Assembly: GCF_900187945.1 (NCBI RefSeq)
Contig: NZ_FYEH01000011.1
Coordinates: 62,001-126,000, forward strand
DNA from: Arboricoccus pini
GTDB lineage: Bacteria > Pseudomonadota > Alphaproteobacteria > Geminicoccales > Geminicoccaceae
Direction of reading: 5' to 3'
Length of the DNA: 64,000 nucleotides
The notes beneath the pieces are model-generated. The model was not told where the DNA came from. It ran no database searches and worked only from the letters and a program-made list of their open reading frames with translations. Both the position numbers and the translations under genes were made by a program. Below are positions 27,403 to 35,290 of this stretch, piece after piece (positions within the stretch are counted from its first letter, which is position 1; each line of letters begins with the position of its first letter).

Positions 27403-28160
27403 CGGTTCATTTCATCGGCGCCGGTCCGGGAGCACCCGACCTCATCACCTTGCGGGCCGTCCGGCTGCTGCGCGCCGCACCGGTCTGCCTTTATGCGGGC
27501 TCACTCGTCCCAAAAGAGATCCTGGGCCATTGTCCAAAGGGTGCTCGGCTGGTCGATACGGCACCGTTGTCGCTGGACGAGATCGTGGCGGAATATGTCC
27601 GCGCCCACGCTCTGGGCCAGGACGTGGCGCGGCTGCATTCGGGCGATCTCTCGATCTGGAGTGCTGTGAACGAGCAGCTTCGCCGGCTCGATGCCCTGGG
27701 TATCGACTATACCTTGACCCCAGGCGTGCCGGCCTTCGCGGCGGCGGCTGCCAGCCTCGGGCGCGAACTCACCGTCCCCTCCCTGGCGCAGTCGCTGGTC
27801 TTGACCCGGACGCCGGGGCGCGCCTCGGCCATGCCGGAGCGCGAGACGCTGGCGGCCTTCGCCAGCACCGGGGCGACGCTGGCGATCCATCTCTCGATCC
27901 ATGCGGTCGCGACCGTTGTGGCTGAGCTCTCGCCCTTCTATGGCCAGGACTGTCCGGTGGCGGTCGTCTGGCGCGCCTCGTGGCCGGAGGAGCGGATCGT
28001 GCGCAGCACGCTGGCCGGGCTCGTCGCCGCCATCGCCGAGGCCCCCATGGAGCGGACGGCGCTGATCCTGGTCGGGCCTGGCCTCGAGGCGCAGGCCTAC
28101 CCGGACAGCGCACTCTACGACCCCGGTTATCAGCGCCGCTTTCGCGGCCGCGGAGATTAG
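27399..28160 (+). CDS. cobM: Precorrin-4 C11-methyltransferase CobM
   Basis: 253-aa SAM-dependent methylase that forms precorrin-5. Motifs: [58 protein letters not shown] and [21 protein letters not shown], all typical of CobM/CbiF. ATG start overlaps the cobL stop (ATGA). Last gene of the cluster. The next enzyme of the aerobic route, CobF (precorrin-6A synthase), is not encoded in the window. Downstream is an AT-rich 107-base gap to the convergent ssuD. Confidence 0.95.
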   Translation: MTVHFIGAGPGAPDLITLRAVRLLRAAPVCLYAGSLVPKEILGHCPKGARLVDTAPLSLDEIVAEYVRAHALGQDVARLHSGDLSIWSAVNEQLRRLDALGIDYTLTPGVPAFAAAAASLGRELTVPSLAQSLVLTRTPGRASAMPERETLAAFASTGATLAIHLSIHAVATVVAELSPFYGQDCPVAVVWRASWPEERIVRSTLAGLVAAIAEAPMERTALILVGPGLEAQAYPDSALYDPGYQRRFRGRGD

Positions 28161-28267
28161 GCGCACGCAGGCCCGACCGACGGATAGAATAAGCTGTTAA
28201 GAGTTATTTATATCAACGTGTTGGATGTTTTTGCTAAACTTATCGACGAGCATATGGCGGCCTCGGA

Positions 28268-29449
28268 TTAGGACTGACTGAGCGCGCCACCAGGGCGAAT
28301 ATCGTTGGCGATCGTCTCGCCGAAGGGTCCCGTATTGACGCCGCGCGGCTGGCTGCCCTCGTCACGGTGTGCCAGCGGCAGATGCGGCATGGCGTATTCG
28401 GCAAAACGGTAGGCTTCCTCCAGATGAGGGTAGCCGGAGAGGATGAAGGTATCGATGCCGACATCCATGTATTCGCGCATCCGGGCCGCCACGGTGGGGC
28501 CGTCGCCGACCAGAGCGGTGCCGGCGCCGCCGCGCACCAAGCCGACGCCGGCCCACAGGTTCGGCGCTACCTCAAGCTTATCGCGGCGGCCGCCGTGAAG
28601 CGCCAGCATCCTGCGCTGCCCCTCGCTGTCCATGCGGGCGAAGATCTTCTGGGCCGCGGCAATGGTGTCGTCGTCGATATGGGCGATGAGATCGTCGGAC
28701 GCCCGCCAGGCCTCGGCGTTGGTGCGGCGGACGATGACATGCAGGCGGATGCCGAAGCTGACCTTGCGCCCGGTCCTGGCGGCCGCCGCCCGCACCGTCT
28801 TCACCTTCTCGGCCACCTGGGCCACGGGCTCACCCCAGGTCAGATATTTGTCGACCGTCTCGGCCGCGACATCGATGCCCTCGGCCGACGAACCACCGAA
28901 ATAAAGCGGCGGACCGTTTTCCTGCACGGGCGGAAAGATCAGCTTTGCACCCTCTAGCTTCAGATGCTTGCCCGTGAAGTCGACCGTCTCGCCCGCCAGC
29001 AGGCGCTTATAGACGGTGAGGAATTCCCGGGTCACCTCGTAGCGTTCATTGTGCGGCAGGTAGATGCCATCGCCTTTGTTCTCGACCGGATCGCCGCCCG
29101 TCACGACGTTGATCAGGAGGCGACCGCCCGAGAGCCGGTCCAGCGTCGCCGTCATGCGGGCGGCCAGGGCAGGCGGCTGCAGCCCCGGGCGCACGGCCAC
29201 GAGGAAGCGCAGACGACGCGTCTGCGGCACCATGGCCGAGGCCACGATCCAGCTATCCTCACAGGAGCGGCCGGTCGGCAGGAGGACGCCGTAATAGCCC
29301 AGATTATCGGCCGCCTGGGCGACCTGTGTCAGGTAGGGCAGGTCGACGGCGCGGCTGCCTTCGGCGGTGCCGAGAAAATGGCCATCGCCATGAGTCGGCA
29401 GGAACCAGAGGACGGTTGCTCCCTCGGCGTCGGCCACGTCCATCCCCAT
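28268..29449 (-). CDS. ssuD: FMNH2-dependent alkanesulfonate monooxygenase SsuD
   Basis: 393-aa bacterial-luciferase-fold enzyme that releases sulfite from alkanesulfonates using FMNH2 from a separate reductase. Family sequence is clear throughout: [81 protein letters not shown] and [19 protein letters not shown]. The ATG at 29449 follows GAGGAG at good spacing. It is an orphan: no ssuE, ssuA, ssuB or ssuC is adjacent. The reductase gene at 32933 and the sulfonate-type ABC transporter at 54.7-57.5 kb are candidates to complete the system. Confidence 0.93.
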   Translation of the reverse strand: MGMDVADAEGATVLWFLPTHGDGHFLGTAEGSRAVDLPYLTQVAQAADNLGYYGVLLPTGRSCEDSWIVASAMVPQTRRLRFLVAVRPGLQPPALAARMTATLDRLSGGRLLINVVTGGDPVENKGDGIYLPHNERYEVTREFLTVYKRLLAGETVDFTGKHLKLEGAKLIFPPVQENGPPLYFGGSSAEGIDVAAETVDKYLTWGEPVAQVAEKVKTVRAAAARTGRKVSFGIRLHVIVRRTNAEAWRASDDLIAHIDDDTIAAAQKIFARMDSEGQRRMLALHGGRRDKLEVAPNLWAGVGLVRGGAGTALVGDGPTVAARMREYMDVGIDTFILSGYPHLEEAYRFAEYAMPHLPLAHRDEGSQPRGVNTGPFGETIANDIRPGGALSQS

Positions 29450-29464
29450 GTCATTCGCTCCTCG

Positions 29465-29497
29465 GCTGGCGCGACATCATTTCACACAAACGCCAGC
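29465..29497. promoter_or_regulatory. Inverted repeat in ssuD leader
   Basis: GCTGGCG (29465-29471) and CGCCAGC (29491-29497) are perfect 7-base inverted copies separated by 19 bases, just upstream of the ssuD ribosome-binding site. It could fold in the mRNA leader or bind a dimeric regulator. Confidence 0.35.
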
Positions 29498-29499
29498 TT

Positions 29500-29522
29500 A
29501 TTTCCTATTCAACCCAGGAAAT
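29500..29522. promoter_or_regulatory. Second inverted repeat upstream of ssuD
   Basis: ATTTCCT and AGGAAAT, perfect 7-base arms with a 9-base spacer, about 50-70 bases upstream of the ssuD start. The position and symmetry suit an activator or repressor site, for example of a LysR-type sulfur regulator, but no regulator gene is adjacent. Confidence 0.4.
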
Positions 29523-29578
29523 TGGTAGACAAGACAAGCATCGTCAAGCCCGGCACCTCGTTGAAGCCGCAAGCGGGG

Positions 29579-30361
29579 TTAGTCGCCAGTCGGGCGATAG
29601 GGCTCGAACCAGCTGAGACCGTCGAGGGTGGCGCCGCGCGGCCGGTACTCGCAGCCGACAAAGCCGCGATAATCCAGGCGATCGAGCTCGTCGAAAAAGA
29701 AGGGATAGTTCACCTCCTCGCCGTCGGGCTCATGCCGGGACGGCACGGAGGCGATCTGGACATGGCCGATCAGCGGCAGATAGCGGCGTAGCCGCATCGT
29801 CACGTCGCCGTGGATGATCTGGCAATGATAGATGTCGAACTGCAGCTTGAGGTTAGGTATCGCCAGCTTCTCGATGAGGGCTGCTGCCCGGTCAACACTG
29901 CCGAGGAAATAGCCCGGCATGTCGCGCGGATTGATCGGCTCGATGAGCAGATCGAGGCCATGCTCGCCCACCATGGCAGCGGCATTGGCGACCGCCCGGC
30001 CATAGGCCTCTATCGCCTTGGGGTCGGCGGAATCGGCCAGGCCCGCCATGAGGTGGACGCGGCTGGCGCCGAGGGCCTTGGCATAGGGGAGGGCTTGAGC
30101 GATGGCGCCGGCGACCTCGTTGGCCCGCGCCGGGATCGCGGCAAAGCCGCGCTCGCCTTTGGACCAGTCGCCGGGCGGCAGGTTGAAGAGGGCCTGGGTC
30201 AGGCCCGCTTGGTGCAGCCGCTCGCCGACCAGATGGGATGGGAAATCATACGGAAAGAGAAACTCGACGGCCTCGAAGCCCGCATCGGCAGCGGCGGCGA
30301 AGCGGTCGAGAAAGTCCCATTCATTGAACATCATCGAGAGATTGGCGGCAAAGCGCGGCAT
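29579..30361 (-). CDS. otnI: 2-oxo-tetronate isomerase / hydroxypyruvate isomerase family protein
   Basis: 260-aa TIM-barrel isomerase of the Hyi family. Landmarks: RFAANLSMMFNEWDFLDRF, EAVEFLFPYDFPS, LLIEPINPRDMPGYFL (catalytic Glu and metal ligand), LQFDIYHCQIIHGD and FVGCEYRPRGATLDGLSW. Hydroxypyruvate isomerase and OtnI are close homologues; I favour OtnI because the gene directly upstream on the same strand (34 bases) is an LtnD-type dehydrogenase, the usual partner in L-threonate catabolism. A kinase (OtnK) and decarboxylase (OtnC) are missing here, so Hyi remains possible. Confidence 0.82.
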   Translation of the reverse strand: MPRFAANLSMMFNEWDFLDRFAAAADAGFEAVEFLFPYDFPSHLVGERLHQAGLTQALFNLPPGDWSKGERGFAAIPARANEVAGAIAQALPYAKALGASRVHLMAGLADSADPKAIEAYGRAVANAAAMVGEHGLDLLIEPINPRDMPGYFLGSVDRAAALIEKLAIPNLKLQFDIYHCQIIHGDVTMRLRRYLPLIGHVQIASVPSRHEPDGEEVNYPFFFDELDRLDYRGFVGCEYRPRGATLDGLSWFEPYRPTGD

Positions 30362-30395
30362 GGGTGGTCCTCAGGCTCTTTCGGTCTGTTGGTGC

Positions 30396-31310
30396 TCAGA
30401 CTTGGCCCGGGAGGTCTATCCCGGCAATTCGCGCGAAGAGCCGGGCAACAGAGGCGTCGTCGTCCTTGCCCATGCCAGCCGCGGCCGTCATCAGGAAGAG
30501 CTGCAGGGCCGCTCCAGCCATGGGAGTGGGGAACTGCGTACTCCGGCCCATGTCGGCGATGATGCCCAGATCCTTGGTGAAGATCTCGATCGCGCTCCGG
30601 GGCGCATAGTCACCCTCCAGCACGTGCGGAATGCGGTTCTCGAACATCCAACTGTTGCCAGCCGAACCCGTGATCACCTCGAATACTCGGGCCAGGTCGA
30701 GCCCTTGCCGGGCGGCGAACGATATCGCTTCGCAGGCAGCGGCGATATGCACGCCCGCCAGGAGCTGGTTGATCATCTTGAACGCCGCACCCGTGCCGGC
30801 GGCATCGCCCAGCTCATAGACCTTGGCGGCCATGGCATCGATGGCGGGCCCGGCCATGGTGAAGGCGCGCTTGCTGCCGGCGGCAAGGATGGTGAGCGCC
30901 CCTTCGGCGGCCCGAGTTGCGCCGCCGCTGATGGGCGCATCGAGATAATGCCGGCCGGTCGCCTCGACGCGGCGGGCGAGGTCGCGCGCTGCCTCGGGCG
31001 CCATGGTGGCGGAGGAAATGACGACGCTTTCCTCCGGCATGGCCGCAAGACAGCCCTCGGCGCCGAAGAGGACATTTTCGGTCTGATGGGCATTGACAAC
31101 CACCGAGACGAGGATCGGCGTGTCCTGGACCGCCAGCGCCGCACTTGCGGCCACGGTACCGCCTGCCGCCGCGAAAGCCTCCAGATTGGTCGGGTTGACG
31201 TCGAAGCCCTTGACCCTGAAGCCCGCCGCCAGGAGTGCACGGGCCATACCGCCGCCCATCGAGCCCAGACCGATCACGGCCACCTGCGATGCCGTCGCCG
31301 TCTTGTTCAC
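30396..31310 (-). CDS. ltnD: L-threonate dehydrogenase / beta-hydroxyacid dehydrogenase
   Basis: 304-aa NAD-dependent enzyme of the 3-hydroxyisobutyrate dehydrogenase family. VAVIGLGSMGGGMARALLAAGF is the cofactor-binding glycine motif, DAPISGGATRAAEGAL the substrate-binding loop, and KMINQLLAGVHIAAACEAISFA contains the catalytic Lys with the family Asn. The combination with a Hyi/OtnI gene is characteristic of the threonate pathway, in which LtnD oxidises L-threonate to 2-oxotetronate. The start is a GTG at 31310 preceded by AAAGGC; no ATG fits. Sequence upstream of the GTG in the same frame is not conserved-looking. Confidence 0.83.
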   Translation of the reverse strand: MNKTATASQVAVIGLGSMGGGMARALLAAGFRVKGFDVNPTNLEAFAAAGGTVAASAALAVQDTPILVSVVVNAHQTENVLFGAEGCLAAMPEESVVISSATMAPEAARDLARRVEATGRHYLDAPISGGATRAAEGALTILAAGSKRAFTMAGPAIDAMAAKVYELGDAAGTGAAFKMINQLLAGVHIAAACEAISFAARQGLDLARVFEVITGSAGNSWMFENRIPHVLEGDYAPRSAIEIFTKDLGIIADMGRSTQFPTPMAGAALQLFLMTAAAGMGKDDDASVARLFARIAGIDLPGQV

Positions 31311-31417
31311 GCCTTTGCACCGCGTGCTTGCAATATCGGCATCGGTACTAGCCTCCCTTATCGTTTGATCGAGGCTTAGGCGTCTCCTGTGGCAGCGGCA
31401 AGGGCTGTGGCCTAACG

Positions 31418-31451
31418 CCAAGGGCACCGACCCGGAGGTCGATGCCCTTGG
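31418..31451 (-). terminator. Strong hairpin downstream of the DUF2852 gene
   Basis: CCAAGGGCA (31418-31426) pairs with TGCCCTTGG (31443-31451), and inside it CGACC pairs with GGTCG around a 4-base loop; a single C-A mismatch separates the two stems, giving about 15 bp in all. It begins 25 bases after the DUF2852 stop. No T-run follows, so it may act with Rho or protect the mRNA end. Confidence 0.6.
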
Positions 31452-31476
31452 TCAGCCAGCAACGGAACGGGTCGCA

Positions 31477-31881
31477 TTAGGCGGGGTTGGTGAGGTTGCC
31501 CGGGCCGTTGCGACGATCCGCCATGAACTGGTCGAACTCGGCCTTGTCCTTGGCCATGCGCAATCTGGAGAGGAAGGTCTTGAACTCGCGCTCCTCCTCC
31601 TCGAGGCGACGCAGCGTGTCGGTGCGATACTCGTCAAAGGCGCTATTGCCGCTCGAGGCCTTGAAGCCGCGACCGAGCCCGCTCATCGCCCGCTCGGCCA
31701 CATTGTCCGCATCCTTGAACCAACGCCCGAAGCGTCCACACATCCTACTGCCCATTCGCCCACTCCCAATGACGTAAGCCGCCGTTGCCACACCCAGAGG
31801 CCACCATGCCATGAAGGACAGCACGATGAGCGCAAGCCAGGCAGGCTTACCCACACCATCCAGTTTCGCCGCGATGCCCAT
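31477..31881 (-). CDS. DUF2852 family membrane protein
   Basis: 134 aa. An N-terminal hydrophobic helix (WLALIVLSFMAWWPLGVATAAYVIG) is followed by FGRWFKDADNV, a linker, and the DUF2852 core FDEYRTDTLRRLEEEEREFKTFLSRLRMAKDKAEFDQFMADRR (given here as separate recognisable parts of one amphipathic helix pair). The family is common in alphaproteobacteria and has no assigned function. The ATG at 31881 follows AGGAGG (31894-31889). A degenerate copy of the TetR operator lies at 31902-31920 in its leader, and a strong hairpin ends the unit, so it is a single-gene transcript probably controlled by the adjacent TetR protein. Confidence 0.88.
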   Translation of the reverse strand: MGIAAKLDGVGKPAWLALIVLSFMAWWPLGVATAAYVIGSGRMGSRMCGRFGRWFKDADNVAERAMSGLGRGFKASSGNSAFDEYRTDTLRRLEEEEREFKTFLSRLRMAKDKAEFDQFMADRRNGPGNLTNPA

Positions 31882-31901
31882 CAAGGGGCCTCCTGAAGTG
31901 A

Positions 31902-31920
31902 ATGTTAATTACATTTACAT
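31902..31920. promoter_or_regulatory. Degenerate TetR operator before the DUF2852 gene
   Basis: On the minus strand this reads ATGTAAATGTAATTAACAT. Compared with the perfect site at 32599-32617 the left arm matches at 6 of 7 and the right arm at 5 of 7 positions, with the same 19-base length. It lies about 20 bases upstream of the start of the DUF2852 gene. Confidence 0.45.
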
Positions 31921-31962
31921 AGATTGGGCCTGACACAGCCTTTGTCAACCGGCTTTGTGGCC

Positions 31963-32580
31963 CTAGGGGCCGGGCGTCAGGCCCAATCCTTGAAGATAGA
32001 TCAGCAGCCCGGCTTCGAGGAGGTCCTCCGGGGCCATGGGCAGGCTGCGCCTCGCAGCGTCGCCACGGCTGAAGAGAGCGGCGATGCCGTGCGAGAGCGA
32101 CCAGAGATGCAAAGCCATCATCAGGGAGGGCGGCCGGCTCTCTGGCGGCAGGCGAAGGGCTACCTGCTGGGCCGCCTGGCGGAGGATTGCAAAGGCTCTA
32201 TCGCCCGCATGCCGCAGTTCCGGATGCGCCTCGAGCGAGAGCCCCGATTCGAACATGGCCGAGTGATAAGCGGGCTCGGTAGCGGCAAAGGCCAGATAGG
32301 CCTTGCCAATATTGCCGAGCGCCACGATCGGGTCGGGCCGGCCATTGTTCCAGGCCAGATGCAGCATGGCCTCGAAGCGCTCGAAGCCCTGCCGTGCCAC
32401 GTCGGCCAACAACTCGTCGCGATCGCGAAAATGCCGGTAGGGGGCAGCCGGACTGACGCCCGCCGTCCGCGCCGCCTCGGCGAAGGTAAAACCCGAGAGG
32501 CCTTTCTCGCTGATCAAGTTGAGGGCGGCACGGATCAGCGCTTCTTTCAAATTACCGTGATGATAACCGCGCCTGCTCAT
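31963..32580 (-). CDS. TetR-family regulator with WHG-type C-terminal domain
   Basis: 205 aa. The N-terminal helix-turn-helix is standard (RGYHHGNLKEALIRAALNLI, then FTFAEAARTAGVSPAAPYRHF and RDRDELLADVA). The C-terminal ligand domain contains LHLWSLSHGIAALF, the pattern for which the TetR_C WHG subgroup is named. The YHHGNL start is typical of this subgroup. A perfect inverted repeat, ATGTAAG-N5-CTTACAT, lies 19 bases upstream of the ATG and is the probable autoregulatory operator. The gene is upstream of the DUF2852 gene on the same strand, 81 bases away. Confidence 0.93.
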   Translation of the reverse strand: MSRRGYHHGNLKEALIRAALNLISEKGLSGFTFAEAARTAGVSPAAPYRHFRDRDELLADVARQGFERFEAMLHLAWNNGRPDPIVALGNIGKAYLAFAATEPAYHSAMFESGLSLEAHPELRHAGDRAFAILRQAAQQVALRLPPESRPPSLMMALHLWSLSHGIAALFSRGDAARRSLPMAPEDLLEAGLLIYLQGLGLTPGP

Positions 32581-32598
32581 GGAAGGTCCGCCCGCTCA

Positions 32599-32617
32599 AT
32601 GTAAGGAGGTCTTACAT
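32599..32617. promoter_or_regulatory. Perfect TetR operator
   Basis: ATGTAAGGAGGTCTTACAT: perfect 7-base inverted arms with a 5-base spacer, a typical size for a TetR dimer site. It is 19 bases upstream of the TetR start codon, so binding would block transcription of the regulator itself. Confidence 0.75.
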
Positions 32618-32714
32618 GGTCGCGGCGGGCGGCGCCATATCGTGGCGGAAACAGACGCTTAGCGTCACGCAGAGATCTGATCACCACCGGCCTATACCAA
32701 GATGATCCAACGCA

Positions 32715-32736
32715 CTTTCCACAGTTTTGTGGATAA
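32715..32736. repeat. Inverted pair of DnaA-box-like 9-mers
   Basis: TGTGGATAA at 32728-32736 is a perfect DnaA box (TTATCCACA) on the minus strand. CTTTCCACA at 32715-32723 matches the consensus at 7 of 9 on the plus strand. The two face each other across four bases. There are no further boxes, AT-rich unwinding region or origin-linked genes nearby. Confidence 0.45.
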
Positions 32737-32932
32737 CCCTGTCACGCCCTTATCACCGTCGCCGCCCGGCCGATGCGGTCTGGCAAGACTGGTATCGACA
32801 TTGCGAAGGGGAAGCCTTGCCATCACATTCCCTACCCATCGGTCGATCCCGGCCGATATGCGATCGCAGTGACACCCAGAGCCCGCCCGCAGCGCCAGCG
32901 CGGCCAGGCATATCAACCCGGACCCAGGCCGC

Positions 32933-33595
32933 ATGACCTCTTTTGCCTCGCGTTTCTTCGATCTGGCGGAACTTCCTCCGCGCGACGCCTATAAGCTCAT
33001 GATCGGCAGCGTCGTGCCCCGCCCGATCGCCTGGGTGACGACGGTCGATCTGGAGGGCCATATCAATGCGGCCCCCTTCAGCTTCTTCAATTGTCTTTCC
33101 AGCGAGCCGCCGCTTCTGGCGATCGGCATCGGCACCCGGGGCGATGTCGCCCAGACGCTAAAAGATACCGCGCGCAACATCCACCTGACCCACCAGTTCA
33201 CCGTCAACATCGTCGGCAACGATCTGGTCGAGGCGATGAACATCACGGCCGCTCCCTTCGCCGCCGGCGTCGAGGAATTATATCAGGCGGGGCTAGAGAC
33301 GATCCCGGGCAGCAAGGTGGTCTCGCCTCGGATCGCTGCCGCGCCGGCGGCGCTCGAATGCGAGCGCTTCACGACACTGGAGGTCGGTGCCGGGCAGAAC
33401 ATCGTGCTTGGCCGCATCCTGGCGATCCACGTGCACGAGGACGCGGTGGACGAACGCTTTCACATCGATCCACGGCGATTGGACGCGGTCGGTCGCATGG
33501 GCGGCGCCGGCTACGCTACCACGCGCGATTATTTCGAGCTCGACCGCCTCGACGTCGAGGCGGCGATAGCCGGCAAGAACCAGGAACGGCGTTGA
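32933..33595 (+). CDS. Flavin reductase family protein
   Basis: 220-aa FMN-binding split-barrel protein. AYKLMIGSVVPRPIAWVTTVD is the family opening, NAAPFSFFNCLSSEPPLLAIGI the flavin-binding stretch, and KDTARNIHLTHQFTVNIV and EDAVDERFHIDPRRLDAVGRMGG (two parts) complete the fold. Such proteins either reduce FMN for two-component monooxygenases or carry flavin in other redox reactions. It could supply FMNH2 to SsuD or to the two luciferase-like enzymes, but it is not adjacent to any of them. Promoter presumably in the 352-base upstream gap. Confidence 0.88.
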   Translation: MTSFASRFFDLAELPPRDAYKLMIGSVVPRPIAWVTTVDLEGHINAAPFSFFNCLSSEPPLLAIGIGTRGDVAQTLKDTARNIHLTHQFTVNIVGNDLVEAMNITAAPFAAGVEELYQAGLETIPGSKVVSPRIAAAPAALECERFTTLEVGAGQNIVLGRILAIHVHEDAVDERFHIDPRRLDAVGRMGGAGYATTRDYFELDRLDVEAAIAGKNQERR

Positions 33596-33609
33596 CCGGG
33601 ACCAACCCT

Positions 33610-33629
33610 GTCCCGGCTGACGCCGGGAC
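33610..33629. terminator. Hairpin between convergent flavin-reductase and gnd genes
   Basis: GTCCCGG-ctgacg-CCGGGAC: a perfect 7-bp GC-rich stem with a 6-base loop, 15 bases after the flavin-reductase stop. No T-run. It resembles the short GTCCCGG/CCGGGAC extragenic palindromes seen in GC-rich proteobacteria. An 11-base direct repeat, GCTGCTTGAGC, follows at 33651 and 33682. Confidence 0.5.
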
Positions 33630-33698
33630 CTGGGCGCAGCCGCGCGCGACGCTGCTTGAGCGGTCTCCGCGGCTACCGCGCGCTGCTTGAGCCAAGGA

Positions 33699-35129
33699 TC
33701 AGGCGTCGATTTCGCTGCCGTCCTGCGACCAGCGGGTGTGGAAGCTGCCCTCCTTGTCCAGCCGGCGATAGGTGTGGGCGCCGAAATAGTCGCGCAGGCC
33801 CTGCAGAAGATTGGCCGGCCCCCGCGCGCGGCGAAGCCCGTCGAAATAGGCAAGGCAGGACGAGAAGGCAGGTACCGGCGTGCCGCTCTCGATGGCGCGT
33901 GCGACGGTACGACGCCATGCGGACAGGCTCTCCTGCATGGCGTCGGCGAAATACGGACCAAAGAGCATGTTGGCAGGGGCTTCCTTAGCATACATCTCGC
34001 GGATGCGATCGAGGAAGGCCGCCCGGATGATGCACCCGCCGCGCCAGATCTTGGCGAGCGTGCCGAGATCGAGATCCCAACCATAGGTATTGGACGCGAC
34101 CGCCAACTGCTCGAAGCCCTGGGCGTAAGCAACGATCTTTGAGGCATAGAGTGCCGCGTGAAGATCGGCCAGTTCGGCGGCACTGGCTTTGAAGGGCGGC
34201 TTCGTCTCGACCTTGAAGAGCCTCGATGCCTCGTCGCGCTGCGAGCGCCTGGACGAGAGCCCGCGGGCATAAACGGCCTCGGTGATGGCGGTGATCGGCA
34301 CGCCGAGCTCAAGAGCCGACTGAGCGGTCCAGCGACCCGTACCCTTCTGCTCCGCCTCGTCGACGATCATGTCGACGAGTGGCTTGTTGCTCTTGGTATC
34401 GACCTTGCTCAGGACCTCGACCGTAATGTCGATCAGGTAGGAATCGAGCGGGCCCTTCTGCCATCCTTTGAAAATTTCCGCGATCTCGCCGGCACTAATG
34501 CCATGCACGCCACGCATGATGTCGTAGGCCTCGGCGATGAGCTGCATGTCGGCATATTCGATGCCGTTATGCACCATCTTGACGTAGTGGCCGGAGCCGC
34601 CCGGGCCGATATAGGCAGCGCAAGGCTCGCCATCGACCTGTGCAGCCATCTTCATGACGAAGGGCTCGATGCGCGCCCAGGCATCCTTGTCGCCGGACGG
34701 CATGATCGAGGGGCCGAGCAGCGCGCCTTCCTCGCCGCCGGACACGCCCATGCCGAAGAACCGAAGGCCCTTTTGCGCCATTTCGGCGCTGCGCCGTTCC
34801 GTGTCGGTGAAAAGCGAATTTCCGGCATCGATCAGGATGTCGCCCTCATCGAGATAAGGGATAAGTTCCTCCATGACCTCATCGACCGGCTTGCCGGCCT
34901 TCACCATGATGACGATCGGGCGCGGCCTCGCGATCGACTGGACGAACGCCTCAAGATCGGTCGATCCCTGCAGGACGCCCTCGTCACCATGCTCGGCCAG
35001 AAGTTTCTCGGTCCGTTCGCTGCGCCTGTTGTATACGCTGACCTTAAACCCCTTGCGGGCGGCATTGCGGGCCAGGTTCGCCCCCATTACCGCCAATCCA
35101 AAAACGCCCAAATCGTTCTTCTCAGCCAC
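33699..35129 (-). CDS. gnd: 6-phosphogluconate dehydrogenase, decarboxylating
   Basis: Oxidative pentose-phosphate enzyme: 6-phosphogluconate to ribulose 5-phosphate plus CO2 with NADP+. 476 aa, the long (enterobacterial/eukaryote-like) form. DLGVFGLAVMGANLARNAA binds the cofactor, GVSGGEEGALLGPSIMPSG the substrate, and GHYVKMVHNGIEYADMQLI contains the catalytic Lys; WRGGCIIRAAFLDRI and YFGAHTYRRLDKEG close the protein. The start is a GTG at 35129 behind AGGGGA; the upstream open frame is not family-like. No zwf or pgl is adjacent. Confidence 0.96.
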   Translation of the reverse strand: MAEKNDLGVFGLAVMGANLARNAARKGFKVSVYNRRSERTEKLLAEHGDEGVLQGSTDLEAFVQSIARPRPIVIMVKAGKPVDEVMEELIPYLDEGDILIDAGNSLFTDTERRSAEMAQKGLRFFGMGVSGGEEGALLGPSIMPSGDKDAWARIEPFVMKMAAQVDGEPCAAYIGPGGSGHYVKMVHNGIEYADMQLIAEAYDIMRGVHGISAGEIAEIFKGWQKGPLDSYLIDITVEVLSKVDTKSNKPLVDMIVDEAEQKGTGRWTAQSALELGVPITAITEAVYARGLSSRRSQRDEASRLFKVETKPPFKASAAELADLHAALYASKIVAYAQGFEQLAVASNTYGWDLDLGTLAKIWRGGCIIRAAFLDRIREMYAKEAPANMLFGPYFADAMQESLSAWRRTVARAIESGTPVPAFSSCLAYFDGLRRARGPANLLQGLRDYFGAHTYRRLDKEGSFHTRWSQDGSEIDA

Positions 35130-35290
35130 GCAGCTTCCCCTTTCACCCGGGCCAATGCCCAGAGACGCGTCCGCGGAGTCCCACCCTATGCGGCCTCCTA
35201 CGTACCCCGATGATGGCAAATGCCGGCGTCCGGGCCAAGGCGTGACTGCGTCTTTTTGTCCAACATGGTCATGCAAGAGCGGCATAGCTC

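Larger units (their letters stand above)
32581..32932. other. Divergent intergenic region with operator and DnaA-box pair
   Basis: 352 bases between the TetR start (minus) and the flavin-reductase start (plus). It holds the TetR operator at 32599-32617 and an inverted pair of DnaA-box-like sequences at 32715-32736. The remaining sequence, about 32740-32930, shows no convincing coding frame or structure. Confidence 0.6.

Noticed and set aside
29579-29610. tRNA-like GGCTCGAACC sequence
   Set aside because: It is inside the 3' end of the otnI coding region and no cloverleaf can be drawn around it.
32715-32736. Replication origin
   Set aside because: Only two DnaA-like boxes, no AT-rich unwinding region, and no dnaA, hemE, parAB or gidA nearby.
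33651-33692. Two copies of GCTGCTTGAGC as a mobile-element footprint
   Set aside because: The 11-base repeats are 31 bases apart with no insertion, transposase or target duplication between them.
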